13,129 bases of DNA, from the NCBI GenBank assembly GCA_039026555.1, contig JBCCMB010000073.1, positions 1-13,129 of the forward strand. The letters run 5' to 3'. Below the pieces are notes generated by a model that saw only the letters and a list, made by a program, of their open reading frames with translations, had not been told where the DNA came from and ran no database searches. Both the position numbers and the translations under genes were made by a program. Each line of letters opens with the position of its first letter. Positions within the stretch are counted from its first letter, which is position 1. This stretch comes from JBCCMB01 sp039026555 (GTDB taxonomy: Bacteria > Pseudomonadota > Alphaproteobacteria > Caulobacterales > Hyphomonadaceae). Below, piece by piece: positions 6,382-12,747 of this stretch.

Positions 6382-7302
6382 TTAGAGGTATGTGCCGGGA
6401 AGCGTTTCGAGGCGTCCGCCGACCCCAAGCTTGAAACGGGCGACGCCGGCGCCGTGGCGCGTATCCACCCCGCCAAGGTCCAGGCTGGTATAGCCGTCAT
6501 TTTTTAAAGCGTTGATCGCAGTCCACAAAATCAAATTATGTGCGCCGGTTTTGCGCCCCGCGTCGTTGGCCCAACCGATGTGGTAGGTGGCGCGGCGGCC
6601 ATGGGTTAGGAACATCATGCCGGCGGATTGTTCGCGGCCCAGATCGGCGCGGAAAACTCGCGCGCCGGCCTTGCCGCCCTTGGCCGCTTGATACGCCTCG
6701 GCGAATGCGATGGGCGGCGCTTTATACTTTTTCGCGGCGCGTTGGCCGGTTTCCTGGTTCAAAAGCCACCGATATTGAGACGGCTTGGATCCATTCTCGA
6801 TGAGTTTCAGGTCTGATCTTTCCGCCGCCCTCAGCCGGTTGCGCCACTTCTGACGCATGCCGCCCAGCAGCTCCTCAAGGTTTTGCGTTAAATCGATCAA
6901 TACTGTCGAATAGCCGGTCATGACTTTGTTTAAGCCGGCGCGCCTAAGGCTGTCGCCAGGATTAAGATCCGCCGGGGTAAAGAGCGTGAAACGCGGCCGA
7001 GCGAGGGGAGAGGATCGCCGTAGTTCACGATAGATTTCTGCTTTGGCGGGCGTATCTAGGCGGGCTAGCCAAACCGGCCCGTGCGAGCATAGGGCTGCGC
7101 GCGCCAGTCCTGCGAAGTCTCGAATGAGAAACTGTGCGAGCGCGACAGGCGTGTCGCCGTCTTTCACAATCGCGCGAAGCGGCCGCCCGCCGAGATGCGA
7201 CATGGCCTGGCCATAAGCCCAGTCTTGATGAAGCCCGACTTCGGCTTTGTCCGCTAATGCGTTCCATGCGCCGCGCGCGATATCGGTCCAATTCGCTTTC
7301 AT
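6382..7302 (-). CDS. FemAB/GNAT-fold aminoacyl- or acyltransferase-like protein
   Basis: 306 residues from ATG 7302. The protein shows the double-GNAT architecture of FemAB/FemX and related BioF2-like acetyltransferases. An N-terminal half ends around residues 150-170 with EELLGGMRQKWRNRLRAAERS, the typical 'K.R..I..A' helix. The C-terminal half has TYHIGWANDAGRKTGAHNLI, AINALKNDGYTSLDLGGVD and GVARFKLGVGG. Characterised relatives add amino acids to peptidoglycan stem peptides or modify lipids and exopolysaccharides; which applies here cannot be told. A longer TTG start at 7380 would run into the divergent small gene, so ATG 7302 is preferred, although no clear ribosome-binding site precedes it. 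The divergent gap is 64 bp. Its stop lies 173 bp before the RcnB-like gene. Confidence 0.77.
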   Translation of the reverse strand: MKANWTDIARGAWNALADKAEVGLHQDWAYGQAMSHLGGRPLRAIVKDGDTPVALAQFLIRDFAGLARAALCSHGPVWLARLDTPAKAEIYRELRRSSPLARPRFTLFTPADLNPGDSLRRAGLNKVMTGYSTVLIDLTQNLEELLGGMRQKWRNRLRAAERSDLKLIENGSKPSQYRWLLNQETGQRAAKKYKAPPIAFAEAYQAAKGGKAGARVFRADLGREQSAGMMFLTHGRRATYHIGWANDAGRKTGAHNLILWTAINALKNDGYTSLDLGGVDTRHGAGVARFKLGVGGRLETLPGTYL

Positions 7303-7366
7303 GCAAGCAAGCGTTAAGCATCTTTGGTTAATCGCTAATGACCAGCCGCAAGCGGAGATGGACCGA

Positions 7367-7546
7367 ATGCGTAAGCTCAAACAAGTCTACGGCGCGCGTA
7401 TCGCCCCGCCGCGTGTGACCTATGGTGCCGTAGGTCTTGCACTTCTTTACATAGGGCTGCCCGTTCTTTTATTGGGACTTGCTCTAGATTTCGCCGTTTA
7501 TTGGTTGTTTGGTATGTGTACTGGGCTTGTTTGCGTAGTTGTTTGA
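7367..7546 (+). CDS. Small conserved membrane protein (59 residues)
   Basis: The protein begins MRKLKQVYGARIAPPRVTYG, then has a strongly hydrophobic stretch from about residue 19 to 41 (VGLALLYIGLPVLLLGLALD), and ends in a second hydrophobic piece with two cysteines (GMCTGLVCVVV). The positive N-terminus followed by hydrophobic helices predicts an inner-membrane protein with its N-terminus inside. The start ATG 7367 has GGAG at 7354-7357, 9 nt upstream. The in-frame ATG at 7358 is too close to that site. I recall similar 55-60 residue proteins in Caulobacterales-like genomes, but no function. It diverges from the FemAB-like gene and converges on the structured region at 7550-7714. Confidence 0.7.
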   Translation: MRKLKQVYGARIAPPRVTYGAVGLALLYIGLPVLLLGLALDFAVYWLFGMCTGLVCVVV

Positions 7547-7549
7547 CGC

Positions 7550-7608
7550 GCGGCAGTCGAGCCGACTGCCGCCGCAGCGCCATCCCAAGGGATAAAACGC
7601 TGCGGCGG
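7550..7608. repeat. Two adjacent hairpins sharing four bases
   Basis: Hairpin 1 is GCGGCAGTCG (7550-7559) with CGACTGCCGC (7563-7572), loop AGC: 10 perfect pairs. Hairpin 2 has 7569-7579 paired with 7598-7608: 11 perfect pairs, with an inner ATCC/GGAT stem-loop. Bases 7569-7572 belong to both, so the two helices compete at the junction. Neither is followed by a T-run. They could act as a Rho-type or processing end for the small membrane gene, or belong to the larger element that follows. Confidence 0.6.
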
Positions 7609-7613
7609 AGATC

Positions 7614-7714
7614 CGAAACGCCGTGCGCCTTGGGCCTGGGTGGGACAGGCGGCCCAAGGCGCACCGTCTTGCAGAGATGAATGGGGACGCACTCTGAAAG
7701 ACGGCGGCGTTTCG
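7614..7714. ncRNA. Candidate structured RNA: compact three-way junction
   Basis: A 9-bp closing stem pairs CGAAACGCC (7614-7622) with GGCGTTTCG (7706-7714). Directly inside are two arms. Arm A is GTGCGCCTTGGGCC (7623-7636) with GGCCCAAGGCGCAC (7651-7664): 14 perfect pairs and a 14-nt G-rich loop. Arm B has 7665-7676 paired with 7692-7703: 11 pairs plus one G/A mismatch and a 15-nt loop. Linkers are 0-2 nt. The element ends 8 bp before the stop codon of the converging gene at 7722. No U-tract follows on either strand, so the direction is unknown. It may be a small RNA, a 3'-end structure for converging transcripts, or a palindromic insertion. No known RNA family was recognised. Confidence 0.5.
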
Positions 7715-7721
7715 AATTCGA

Positions 7722-8123
7722 TTACGACGTTCCGGCTGGCTTTCGCGTAGTGTGTTCTCGATTGCATAATGCTTGTGCAATATCGAAAACATCCAAGAAC
7801 GTGGAATAGGCGAGCGCGTCTTCTGGAGAAGACCTATCCAGATCGATCTCGTCGACCTTGGCCAATTGCGCCCAAACTGCGAGTTTCAAGGACAAGTCCT
7901 TCGCAGATCGGCTCTTTGTTTTCGCCATGGCGCGAATGAGGGCTTCCCGCGTCGATGCGTCGTCATGCTTAGACATCGGATTAGCGATATTGGCCCATTG
8001 TGAATACAGCACCGCGAGAATGGATGCGTCCTCATCCATGACATTAGCCTCTGAAACGAGGCGCAGCGCTTGTTGAAGCGCGTCCGCCGTCAGTTGGGCC
8101 GAGCTCTCTTGTTTCGCGGGTAT
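7722..8123 (-). CDS. Unrecognised helical protein with a non-standard start
   Basis: The frame is open from a TGA at 8196-8198 down to the stop at 7722. The first ATG is at 8039 (105 residues), but the codons before it also look coding: AQLTADALQQALRLVSEANV leads straight into MDEDASILAVLYSQWANI. A strong AAGGAG lies at 8133-8138. Nine nt after it is ATA (8123-8121), followed by P-A-K-Q-E; no ATG, GTG or TTG is available there. The real start may be ATA or ATT, or the start codon has mutated. The product is about 133 residues, soluble and helix-rich, with a basic patch AMAKTKSRSAKDLSLKLA and an acidic one DEIDLDRSSPEDAL. No domain is recognised. It lies downstream of the 2OG oxygenase on the same strand, 270 bp away. 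Confidence 0.5.
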   Translation of the reverse strand: MPAKQESSAQLTADALQQALRLVSEANVMDEDASILAVLYSQWANIANPMSKHDDASTREALIRAMAKTKSRSAKDLSLKLAVWAQLAKVDEIDLDRSSPEDALAYSTFLDVFDIAQALCNREHTTRKPAGTS

Positions 8124-8393
8124 GGCTATAATCTCCTTGCAATGCGATTGAGCATTAGGAATTGTGCAATCGGTTGCAGCAATTTTTTCAACGACTCAAG
8201 CGGGAAAAGCAGTTGACCTTCCGATTCACTGCGCAAGCGCAAGTAGAGCGGCGAAATGGTCTTTCAAGCCCGATGCTGCACAATTTTAAATCTGGTATTT
8301 GAGATGTTTGAGAGTTTTTGTACGCGCGAAACGAGTCTACGGCGTTGAATTTAATTGTGACTTATTGTGGAAGCGTCGAATATACGCGTCGTT

Positions 8394-9359
8394 CTAAACC
8401 ACTAGGCCGATTTCTTTGAGACGCTCCATCAAATAATCTTGCGCGGTGATCGGCGTCGGATGTCGATTGGGAGCGTCGTCGCCAATGCAATTTGGCAGTG
8501 TTTCGATCAAGAAATCGGGACGGAAATGTAAGAAGAACGGCATGGAATAGCGTGGAAATCTGGCGCGCTCGGGTTTCGGATTGACCACGCGGTGCGTCGT
8601 GGAGGGCAATTGATGATTGCTCAGTCGTTGCAGCATGTCGCCGATATTCACCACAAGACTTCCAGGCGGCGGGTTAATGGCGAGCCAGCGACCGTCATTG
8701 TCTTTAACTTCCAATCCGCCTTCTTCGGCGCCGAGAAGGAGTGTGATGACATTTATGTCCTCATGCGCGCCGGCGCGCACGGACCCTTCTGGCGGCGGAT
8801 TGTTTTGCGGGGGGTAATGAAGCAGTCGGAGTATTGAATTGCCGTCGCGAACCGGATCCTCAAACCAATCTTCCGACAGCTCCAAATGGCGGGCGACAGC
8901 GGCCAGTAATCTCCGCCCCAATAAATCCATCGCCTCAAAAATAGCGGTCGTCGCTTCGCGCCAATTTTCGACTTCGGACACGTAAAGATTGTCCGGCATT
9001 AAATCCCGGTAGGCGTGCCCTTCGGGCAGGTTGCGGCCGACATGCCAAAACTCCTTTTGGTCGACGGCTTCGGCGTCTTTTGCGACTTCGACGCCGAATG
9101 GCGTGTATCCGCGCTGTCCGCCGCCGCTTTTGATTACATACCGGCGCTTTGCATCCAGCGGCAGAGCAAAAAACGCTTCAGCCGCCTTTTGGACGTCGCG
9201 CAGCGTATCTAAGTCCAAGCCATGATCGGCGACGACCGCAAACCCATAGCGGCGGAAGCTGGCGCCCAGCGCATCCGCAAAGGCCGATGGATCAGCGCGC
9301 TCGAGGCGCAGGGAAACTGGTTCTATTCCCGGGGCGGCGATCGCGGCGTCGTCTGGCAT
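8394..9359 (-). CDS. 2-oxoglutarate/Fe(II)-dependent oxygenase, isopenicillin N synthase-like
   Basis: 321 residues from ATG 9359, which has AAGGAG at 9365-9370, 5 nt upstream. An ATG 27 bp further upstream lies in a dyad and lacks such a site. The N-terminal DIOX_N-type part includes FRRYGFAVVADHGLD (35-49) and AAEAFFALPLDAKRRY. The catalytic jelly-roll has the iron triad H199-E-D201 in AGAHEDINVITLLLG and H256 in TTHRVVNP. The 2OG-binding R270-Y-S272 is in FPRYSMPFF. All key residues are present, so the enzyme should be active. Relatives act in hydroxylation, ring closure or ethylene/antibiotic chemistry; the substrate is unknown. No pathway genes are adjacent. The upstream region contains several dyads that may be operators. 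Confidence 0.9.
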   Translation of the reverse strand: MPDDAAIAAPGIEPVSLRLERADPSAFADALGASFRRYGFAVVADHGLDLDTLRDVQKAAEAFFALPLDAKRRYVIKSGGGQRGYTPFGVEVAKDAEAVDQKEFWHVGRNLPEGHAYRDLMPDNLYVSEVENWREATTAIFEAMDLLGRRLLAAVARHLELSEDWFEDPVRDGNSILRLLHYPPQNNPPPEGSVRAGAHEDINVITLLLGAEEGGLEVKDNDGRWLAINPPPGSLVVNIGDMLQRLSNHQLPSTTHRVVNPKPERARFPRYSMPFFLHFRPDFLIETLPNCIGDDAPNRHPTPITAQDYLMERLKEIGLVV

Positions 9360-9372
9360 ATTCTCTCCTTGG

Positions 9373-9392
9373 GGCAATATGCGCATTTTGCC
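9373..9392. promoter_or_regulatory. 20-bp dyad abutting the oxygenase ribosome-binding site
   Basis: GGCAATATGCGCATTTTGCC reads as its own complement except at one symmetric pair (T9378/T9387). It starts 2 bp upstream of the AAGGAG of the minus-strand oxygenase. The position suits a repressor operator or an mRNA hairpin near the start. No regulator is known. Confidence 0.4.
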
Positions 9393-9493
9393 GCCCCTCG
9401 TCTTTATCGAAAAGGGTTTTTGGCCGTTCGATAGTGTCGCGGATGAGACGCTGGCGGCGTCGACGGGCCGATTTGCAGCGTTTCAAGCGATTG

Positions 9494-9539
9494 TCTTGTA
9501 AACTATTGATCAATAAACAGGGGGTGTTTCTTTACAAGA
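9494..9539. promoter_or_regulatory. Nested inverted repeats, possible multi-site operator
   Basis: An outer repeat TCTTGTAAA (9494-9502) pairs with TTTACAAGA (9531-9539), 9 perfect pairs. Inside are a perfect 12-bp palindrome TATTGATCAATA (9504-9515) and AAACA-GGGGG-TGTTT (9515-9529). The palindrome resembles an FNR/FixK box without its 4-bp centre, so it is probably not one. The arrangement suggests a regulatory site between the divergent genes. Confidence 0.45.
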
Positions 9540-9710
9540 TATTTCAAAAAGAAGGTTTTTTTCAAATTAAAGGATAAAATTCACAGCGTTAACCATCATG
9601 AAATCAGAATTCGTTTCACTGTGTCTATCGCTAGAACAGCGCAAACAGTTGGGTCCGAATAAAAGAACGTAAAAGTTCAAGTCGGCTTCGACAGTCAAAG
9701 GGTGATGACA

Positions 9711-9983
9711 ATGGCGTATGCCGATACACAAATCGAAGCTCCGGAAGCGGATCTTAAATCCGACGCCGCGCCGGAAGAATTTTACCGCCTGGGTTTGATC
9801 TATTCCACAGGCATGGGCGTCGCCGCCGATCTCGTAGCCGCACATAAATGGTTCAATCTCGCCGCCCTTCGCGGGTCGCAAGACGCCAAAGCGTGCCGCA
9901 AAGATATGGCGGATCAAATGACGACCGAAGAAGTTCGCGCTGCGCTGAAAGCGGCCCGCGAGTGGATGCTCAAAGCCAATTGA
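9711..9983 (+). CDS. Small Sel1-like repeat protein
   Basis: 90 residues from ATG 9711. An AAAGGG ends 8 nt upstream of it, which is better spaced than for the in-frame ATG at 9702. After an acidic N-terminus (IEAPEADLKSDAAPEEF) comes one recognisable Sel1/TPR-like unit: EFYRLGLIYSTGMGVAADLV, then AAHKWFNLAALRGSQDA. The C-terminal helix TTEEVRAALKAAREWM follows. This is the usual 'A...LG..Y..G.GV..D...A..W...AA..G...A' pattern. Sel1 repeats mediate protein-protein contacts. No signal peptide is seen, so it is probably cytoplasmic. The partner is unknown. Confidence 0.83.
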   Translation: MAYADTQIEAPEADLKSDAAPEEFYRLGLIYSTGMGVAADLVAAHKWFNLAALRGSQDAKACRKDMADQMTTEEVRAALKAAREWMLKAN

Positions 9984-10091
9984 TCTGAGCCATAGCTCCA
10001 TAGGTTTCGGCTGAGCGGCCGCCTCAACGCGGGCGCCGCCGGGCTCTTGGATAATGAAATATTAAGCGCGGTTTTTCAGTGTACCCCGAGG

Positions 10092-10114
10092 TTGAACGAG
10101 CTTCGTTCGGTTTT
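10092..10114 (+). terminator. Weak terminator-like hairpin before the Wzz gene
   Basis: GAACGA (10094-10099) pairs with TCGTTC (10103-10108) around GCT, with two possible G-U pairs outside, and TTTT follows at 10111-10114. It lies 110 nt after the Sel1 gene stop and 30 nt before the Wzz start. It could end the Sel1 transcript or attenuate the Wzz transcript. The stem is short. Confidence 0.3.
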
Positions 10115-10143
10115 GGGCCCGTTGCTGAGAAGGGCGCGATCTC

Positions 10144-11346
10144 ATGGCGCCTCACGGCCAGCCAGCTGATGCGATTGGCGCGGTCCCGTCGAGATTTGAC
10201 GGACGCGGTACGTCGGCGCGCGCGCAGTTTTTAGAAGCTTTACTTGAAGTATGGCGCGCTAAAACTTTGATCTTAATCGTTTTTGTGGCGTTCTTATTCG
10301 CCGGCTACGCCGCCGGAGCGGTTTGGCCGAAAACCTATACCGCCAGTGCGCGATTGCTGTTGAGCGATGGTTTGTCCGGCGCTCGCGAGCTTGCGTTGGC
10401 GCAGTCCGGCGTTGTGGCGACCGCCGTTTCAGAAAAACTCAAAGAAGGCGGGGGCGCATCAACCTTTAACGTCGATTTAGACGCATCTGTCCTGAGCTTG
10501 TCGGTCTCAAGCAATGATCCCCAGCTTGCCGCAGCCGCCGCAAATTCAGGGCTGGATCGATACTTGTCTTTTCGCCAAATTGCGCGCGAACGCGACGATC
10601 TTGACGCAGTCTCTGCGGACGAGATCTCCATCGCGCCTAGCACCGCGTCAATCGAGGCGTCTGCGCGGCTCTCCGCATTGCTGGCGGAGGCGGAAGCCGA
10701 CTTAAGAGCGGCCGAGACGCGGTATGAGGTCCTAAATCGCTTGCGGCAGACGACGCCGATAGAGATCGAATTGTTCGCAGAGACGGACGGATCGCGCCGA
10801 TTGCTCGAACTTTACGCCGAACGCGATGCGCTCGTGCGCCGTTATCCGCCGGGCAGTGCGCCTCTGCGTGCGATTTCAGATGCGATCGCGAATTTGGAGG
10901 CGATGTCGACGCAATCCGGCGCGGGAGCGACACGGCGCGGCGTCAATCCGGTCTTTTTGGATCTCAGTACGGACGCCGCGCGATTAGAGGCAGATCTGAG
11001 CGCCGCCAAGTCCCGCATTGATGAATTGCAACGCCAGAGCGCGGCGATGTCCAGCGTCGAGATGGCGGATCGCCAAAAGGCGGCGACAGATCTTAATCCG
11101 GGCCCCTCGCGCGCGACCGTATTTGTCCTCGAGCGCGCCGCGCCGCCTAAAACCGGAACGAGTCCAAAAGAAGAGCTGCTGATACTGTCCATTTGGATCG
11201 GGCTTGTCGCCGCTTTGGTTGCGGGCGTTTTACGCACAACGCTCCGCAGAGGCGTCTCGACTGCGCGATCGGCGGAACGCGCGCTCGGATTGCCCGTATT
11301 GGCCGAAGCGCCGATTTGGCCGTCCAGCCGCGTTGGACGCGTTTGA
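10144..11346 (+). CDS. Wzz-type polysaccharide co-polymerase / chain-length determinant
   Basis: 400 residues. A cytoplasmic N-terminus precedes membrane segment 1 (about 41-60, TLILIVFVAFLFAGYAAGAV), with WPKTYTASARLLLSD right after it as in Wzz/GumC/ExoP proteins. A long periplasmic helical region follows (about 165-320), with Ala/Glu/Arg-rich stretches likely to form coiled coil. Membrane segment 2 (about 345-363) is near the C-terminus. The short cytoplasmic tail SAERALGLPVLAEAPIWP is the linker that in fused co-polymerases leads into a tyrosine kinase domain. Such proteins set chain length or drive export of exopolysaccharide. AGAAGGG lies 9 nt before ATG 10144. It ends in TGA at 11344-11346, whose last bases form part of the next gene's ribosome-binding site. 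Confidence 0.8.
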   Translation: MAPHGQPADAIGAVPSRFDGRGTSARAQFLEALLEVWRAKTLILIVFVAFLFAGYAAGAVWPKTYTASARLLLSDGLSGARELALAQSGVVATAVSEKLKEGGGASTFNVDLDASVLSLSVSSNDPQLAAAAANSGLDRYLSFRQIARERDDLDAVSADEISIAPSTASIEASARLSALLAEAEADLRAAETRYEVLNRLRQTTPIEIELFAETDGSRRLLELYAERDALVRRYPPGSAPLRAISDAIANLEAMSTQSGAGATRRGVNPVFLDLSTDAARLEADLSAAKSRIDELQRQSAAMSSVEMADRQKAATDLNPGPSRATVFVLERAAPPKTGTSPKEELLILSIWIGLVAALVAGVLRTTLRRGVSTARSAERALGLPVLAEAPIWPSSRVGRV

Positions 11347-11353
11347 GGCGCTT

Positions 11354-12022
11354 ATGATCGATCTGCGCGATAGTCTAGGCGAGGTTTGGGCGCGAGCATC
11401 TGCGCCTGTGGCGCCTAAGCGCTCCATTCTTGTGATGTCGGCTTGTCCGGGCGAGGGCGCTTCCAGCGTTGCGGCCTCTCTCGCCGTCATGGCGGCGGCG
11501 GAGGCGCGCCGATCGGCCTGGCTGGTGAATCTGGATGTGTGTGGCGGCGATCCAGCCTTGGCGTTTGAACTCGGCGCCTATGGCGATAAGTTGCGGTGTC
11601 TAAGTCGTCCTTTTGACGCACGGATCGGCGGGGAGAGTTTTGTGGCGACCGGCGAGGATACGCCGCGCCTTATTGCGCAGCGTGTCGCTCACAGCCGATT
11701 GGTCGTTACACGGTTCCGCCGCGCCGGTTTGGAGCCGTCGCAGCCGGTTTTTATCCGGACATCGCCGGATTATTGGGCGGGCCTTCAAGCGATGTCTGAT
11801 TGGAGTATCGTCGATGCGCCGGCGTTGTCTCGATCAAAAGCGGGACTAGCCGTTGCGGCGCAAATGGACGGGGTTTTGATCGTCGTCCGCGCGGACGATA
11901 CCCGTCTCGCCGATGTTAGGGCGCTGCGTCGCGCGATCGACGATTATGGCGGGCGCTGTCTTGGCGTTGTGATGAACCGCGTGGGAGCGGACGCGCGCTT
12001 AATATCGCGTCTCGCCGCTTAA
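11354..12022 (+). CDS. BY-kinase/CpsD-like P-loop protein, degenerate (probable pseudokinase)
   Basis: 222 residues from ATG 11354, with GAGG (11345-11348) 5 nt upstream, overlapping the Wzz-type stop codon. The fold pattern follows bacterial tyrosine kinases: SILVMSACPGEGASSVAASLA (24-44) at the Walker A position, LVNLDVCGGDP (57-67) at A', WSIVDAPAL (150-158) at Walker B, and a final DGVLIVVRADDTR..VRALRRAID..GGRCLGVVMNRVG. The Walker A lysine is replaced (GEGASS for GEGKST; A36), and no tyrosine-rich tail is present. Kinase activity is therefore unlikely; a regulatory or structural role with the Wzz-type protein fits better. The same frame also looks coding before the ATG (PAALDAFEAL), hinting at a former fusion with the upstream gene. 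Confidence 0.78.
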   Translation: MIDLRDSLGEVWARASAPVAPKRSILVMSACPGEGASSVAASLAVMAAAEARRSAWLVNLDVCGGDPALAFELGAYGDKLRCLSRPFDARIGGESFVATGEDTPRLIAQRVAHSRLVVTRFRRAGLEPSQPVFIRTSPDYWAGLQAMSDWSIVDAPALSRSKAGLAVAAQMDGVLIVVRADDTRLADVRALRRAIDDYGGRCLGVVMNRVGADARLISRLAA

Positions 12023-12023
12023 G

Positions 12024-12052
12024 AAAAAGGCCGCCGGATCGCTCCGACGGCC
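12024..12052 (-). terminator. Intrinsic terminator of the DM13 gene
   Basis: On the minus strand GGCCG-T-CGGA / TCCG-G-CGGCC (12052-12029) forms a 9-pair stem with one mismatch and a GCGA loop, followed by TTTTT (12028-12024). It lies 45 bp after the DM13 gene stop. It sits directly beyond the kinase-like gene's stop (12022) and may also slow plus-strand transcription, although no U-tract exists in that direction. Confidence 0.82.
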
Positions 12053-12096
12053 AGGTATGCGCAAACTCGGGGAGGGGATTTTGCGCGGAAACGAGG

Positions 12097-12516
12097 CTAG
12101 GCGAGCGGCGTGGCGGCCCACAGCTTGGTGTATTGCTCGCAGTGAATGATGAGTGTTTTGAAGTCCGCCGGGTTCACATCGGCGGGCAATTGATAGCTTT
12201 GCGCGCCTTTGTGCGACGTCAATTTCGCAACAAAAACAGCGTCTTCTATGGCGTTCTTGTTCTTACGGGTGTCGGCGTCGGCTTTGGAGAGGAAGATTTT
12301 GAGGTCGGGCGCTTTGCGGGCTTTGAAACTCTCGCCAAGCTCCACAAAGAACGCGCCGTCGCGTTCCACGACTGACCAATCGCCCTGGGTTTTCTGTTTG
12401 ACATTGGTCCAGTCCGAACCCGCGTAAACGGTCGTTTCCGCAAATGAGGCGGGCGCGAAAGCGGCGGCGGACAGGGATAGGGCGAGGGCGGTGAAGATGG
12501 ATTTCAGCGCGGACAT
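12097..12516 (-). CDS. Secreted DM13-domain protein
   Basis: 139 residues from ATG 12516, which has AGGAG 6 nt upstream. A longer reading to 12594 has no signal at its start. Residues 1-26 are a signal peptide ending APASFA|ET. The mature part is a single DM13 domain: GDWSVVERDGAFFVELGESFKARKAPDLKIFLS (45-77), then VFVAKLTSHKGAQSYQLP and TLIIHCEQYTKLWAATPL with the conserved cysteine C126. DM13 domains are proposed electron-transfer modules with a redox-active cysteine, often found beside cytochromes or DoxX-like proteins. Here the gene stands alone. It is a periplasmic protein of unknown role. Confidence 0.85.
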   Translation of the reverse strand: MSALKSIFTALALSLSAAAFAPASFAETTVYAGSDWTNVKQKTQGDWSVVERDGAFFVELGESFKARKAPDLKIFLSKADADTRKNKNAIEDAVFVAKLTSHKGAQSYQLPADVNPADFKTLIIHCEQYTKLWAATPLA

Positions 12517-12596
12517 GTTGGGCTCCTGATGATCGTTTAAAGCTATGAATCTGTTTGTGTTCGACGAAATCCATGTAGCGGCTGGCGCGAACACAT

Positions 12597-12638
12597 ACGA
12601 TCAAACAGACCGTGATCTGAGCGTGAGGACGATCAAAC
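12597..12638. repeat. Direct repeat ACGATCAAAC, two copies 32 bp apart
   Basis: Identical 10-mers lie at 12597-12606 and 12629-12638, three helical turns apart. They are 81 to 122 bp upstream of the minus-strand DM13 gene start. They may be half-sites for a regulator of that gene; chance is not excluded. Confidence 0.3.
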
Positions 12639-12747
12639 GCGTGTGAAGCGCGCGTGAGCGTGCGACGCTCGGCCTTATAGGCGCCAAGCGCGCGAACGCT
12701 ATTCAGATGATAGACTTACGATCGCCGCCTATTCGCGGCGGATCGCG

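Larger units (their letters stand above)
9360..9710. other. Divergent intergenic region (351 bp) between the oxygenase and Sel1 genes
   Basis: No convincing gene lies here; the short open frames look like chance. The first 130 bp are GC-rich leader DNA of the oxygenase, including the 20-bp dyad. From about 9487 to 9600 the composition turns clearly AT-rich and contains nested inverted repeats (9494-9539) and a T-run at 9555-9561. Both flanking genes must be transcribed from promoters in this stretch, but I could not assign -35/-10 boxes with confidence. Confidence 0.6.

Noticed and set aside
7484..7792. Minus-strand frames across the structured region
   Set aside because: They cross perfect inverted repeats, lack protein-like composition and overlap the end of the small membrane gene.
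9504..9515. FNR/FixK box
   Set aside because: The consensus TTGAT-N4-ATCAA needs a 4-bp centre. Here the half-sites overlap as TTGATCAA.
9149..9577. Plus-strand frame of 142 codons running from inside the oxygenase into the intergenic DNA
   Set aside because: It begins antisense to the oxygenase, is Arg-rich there, and becomes low-complexity in the AT-rich gap.
12719..12745. Terminator after the pccA gene
   Set aside because: The stem (CGCCGC/GCGGCG with a bulged outer part) is present, but there is no U-tract on either strand, so it was mentioned only in the gene entry.
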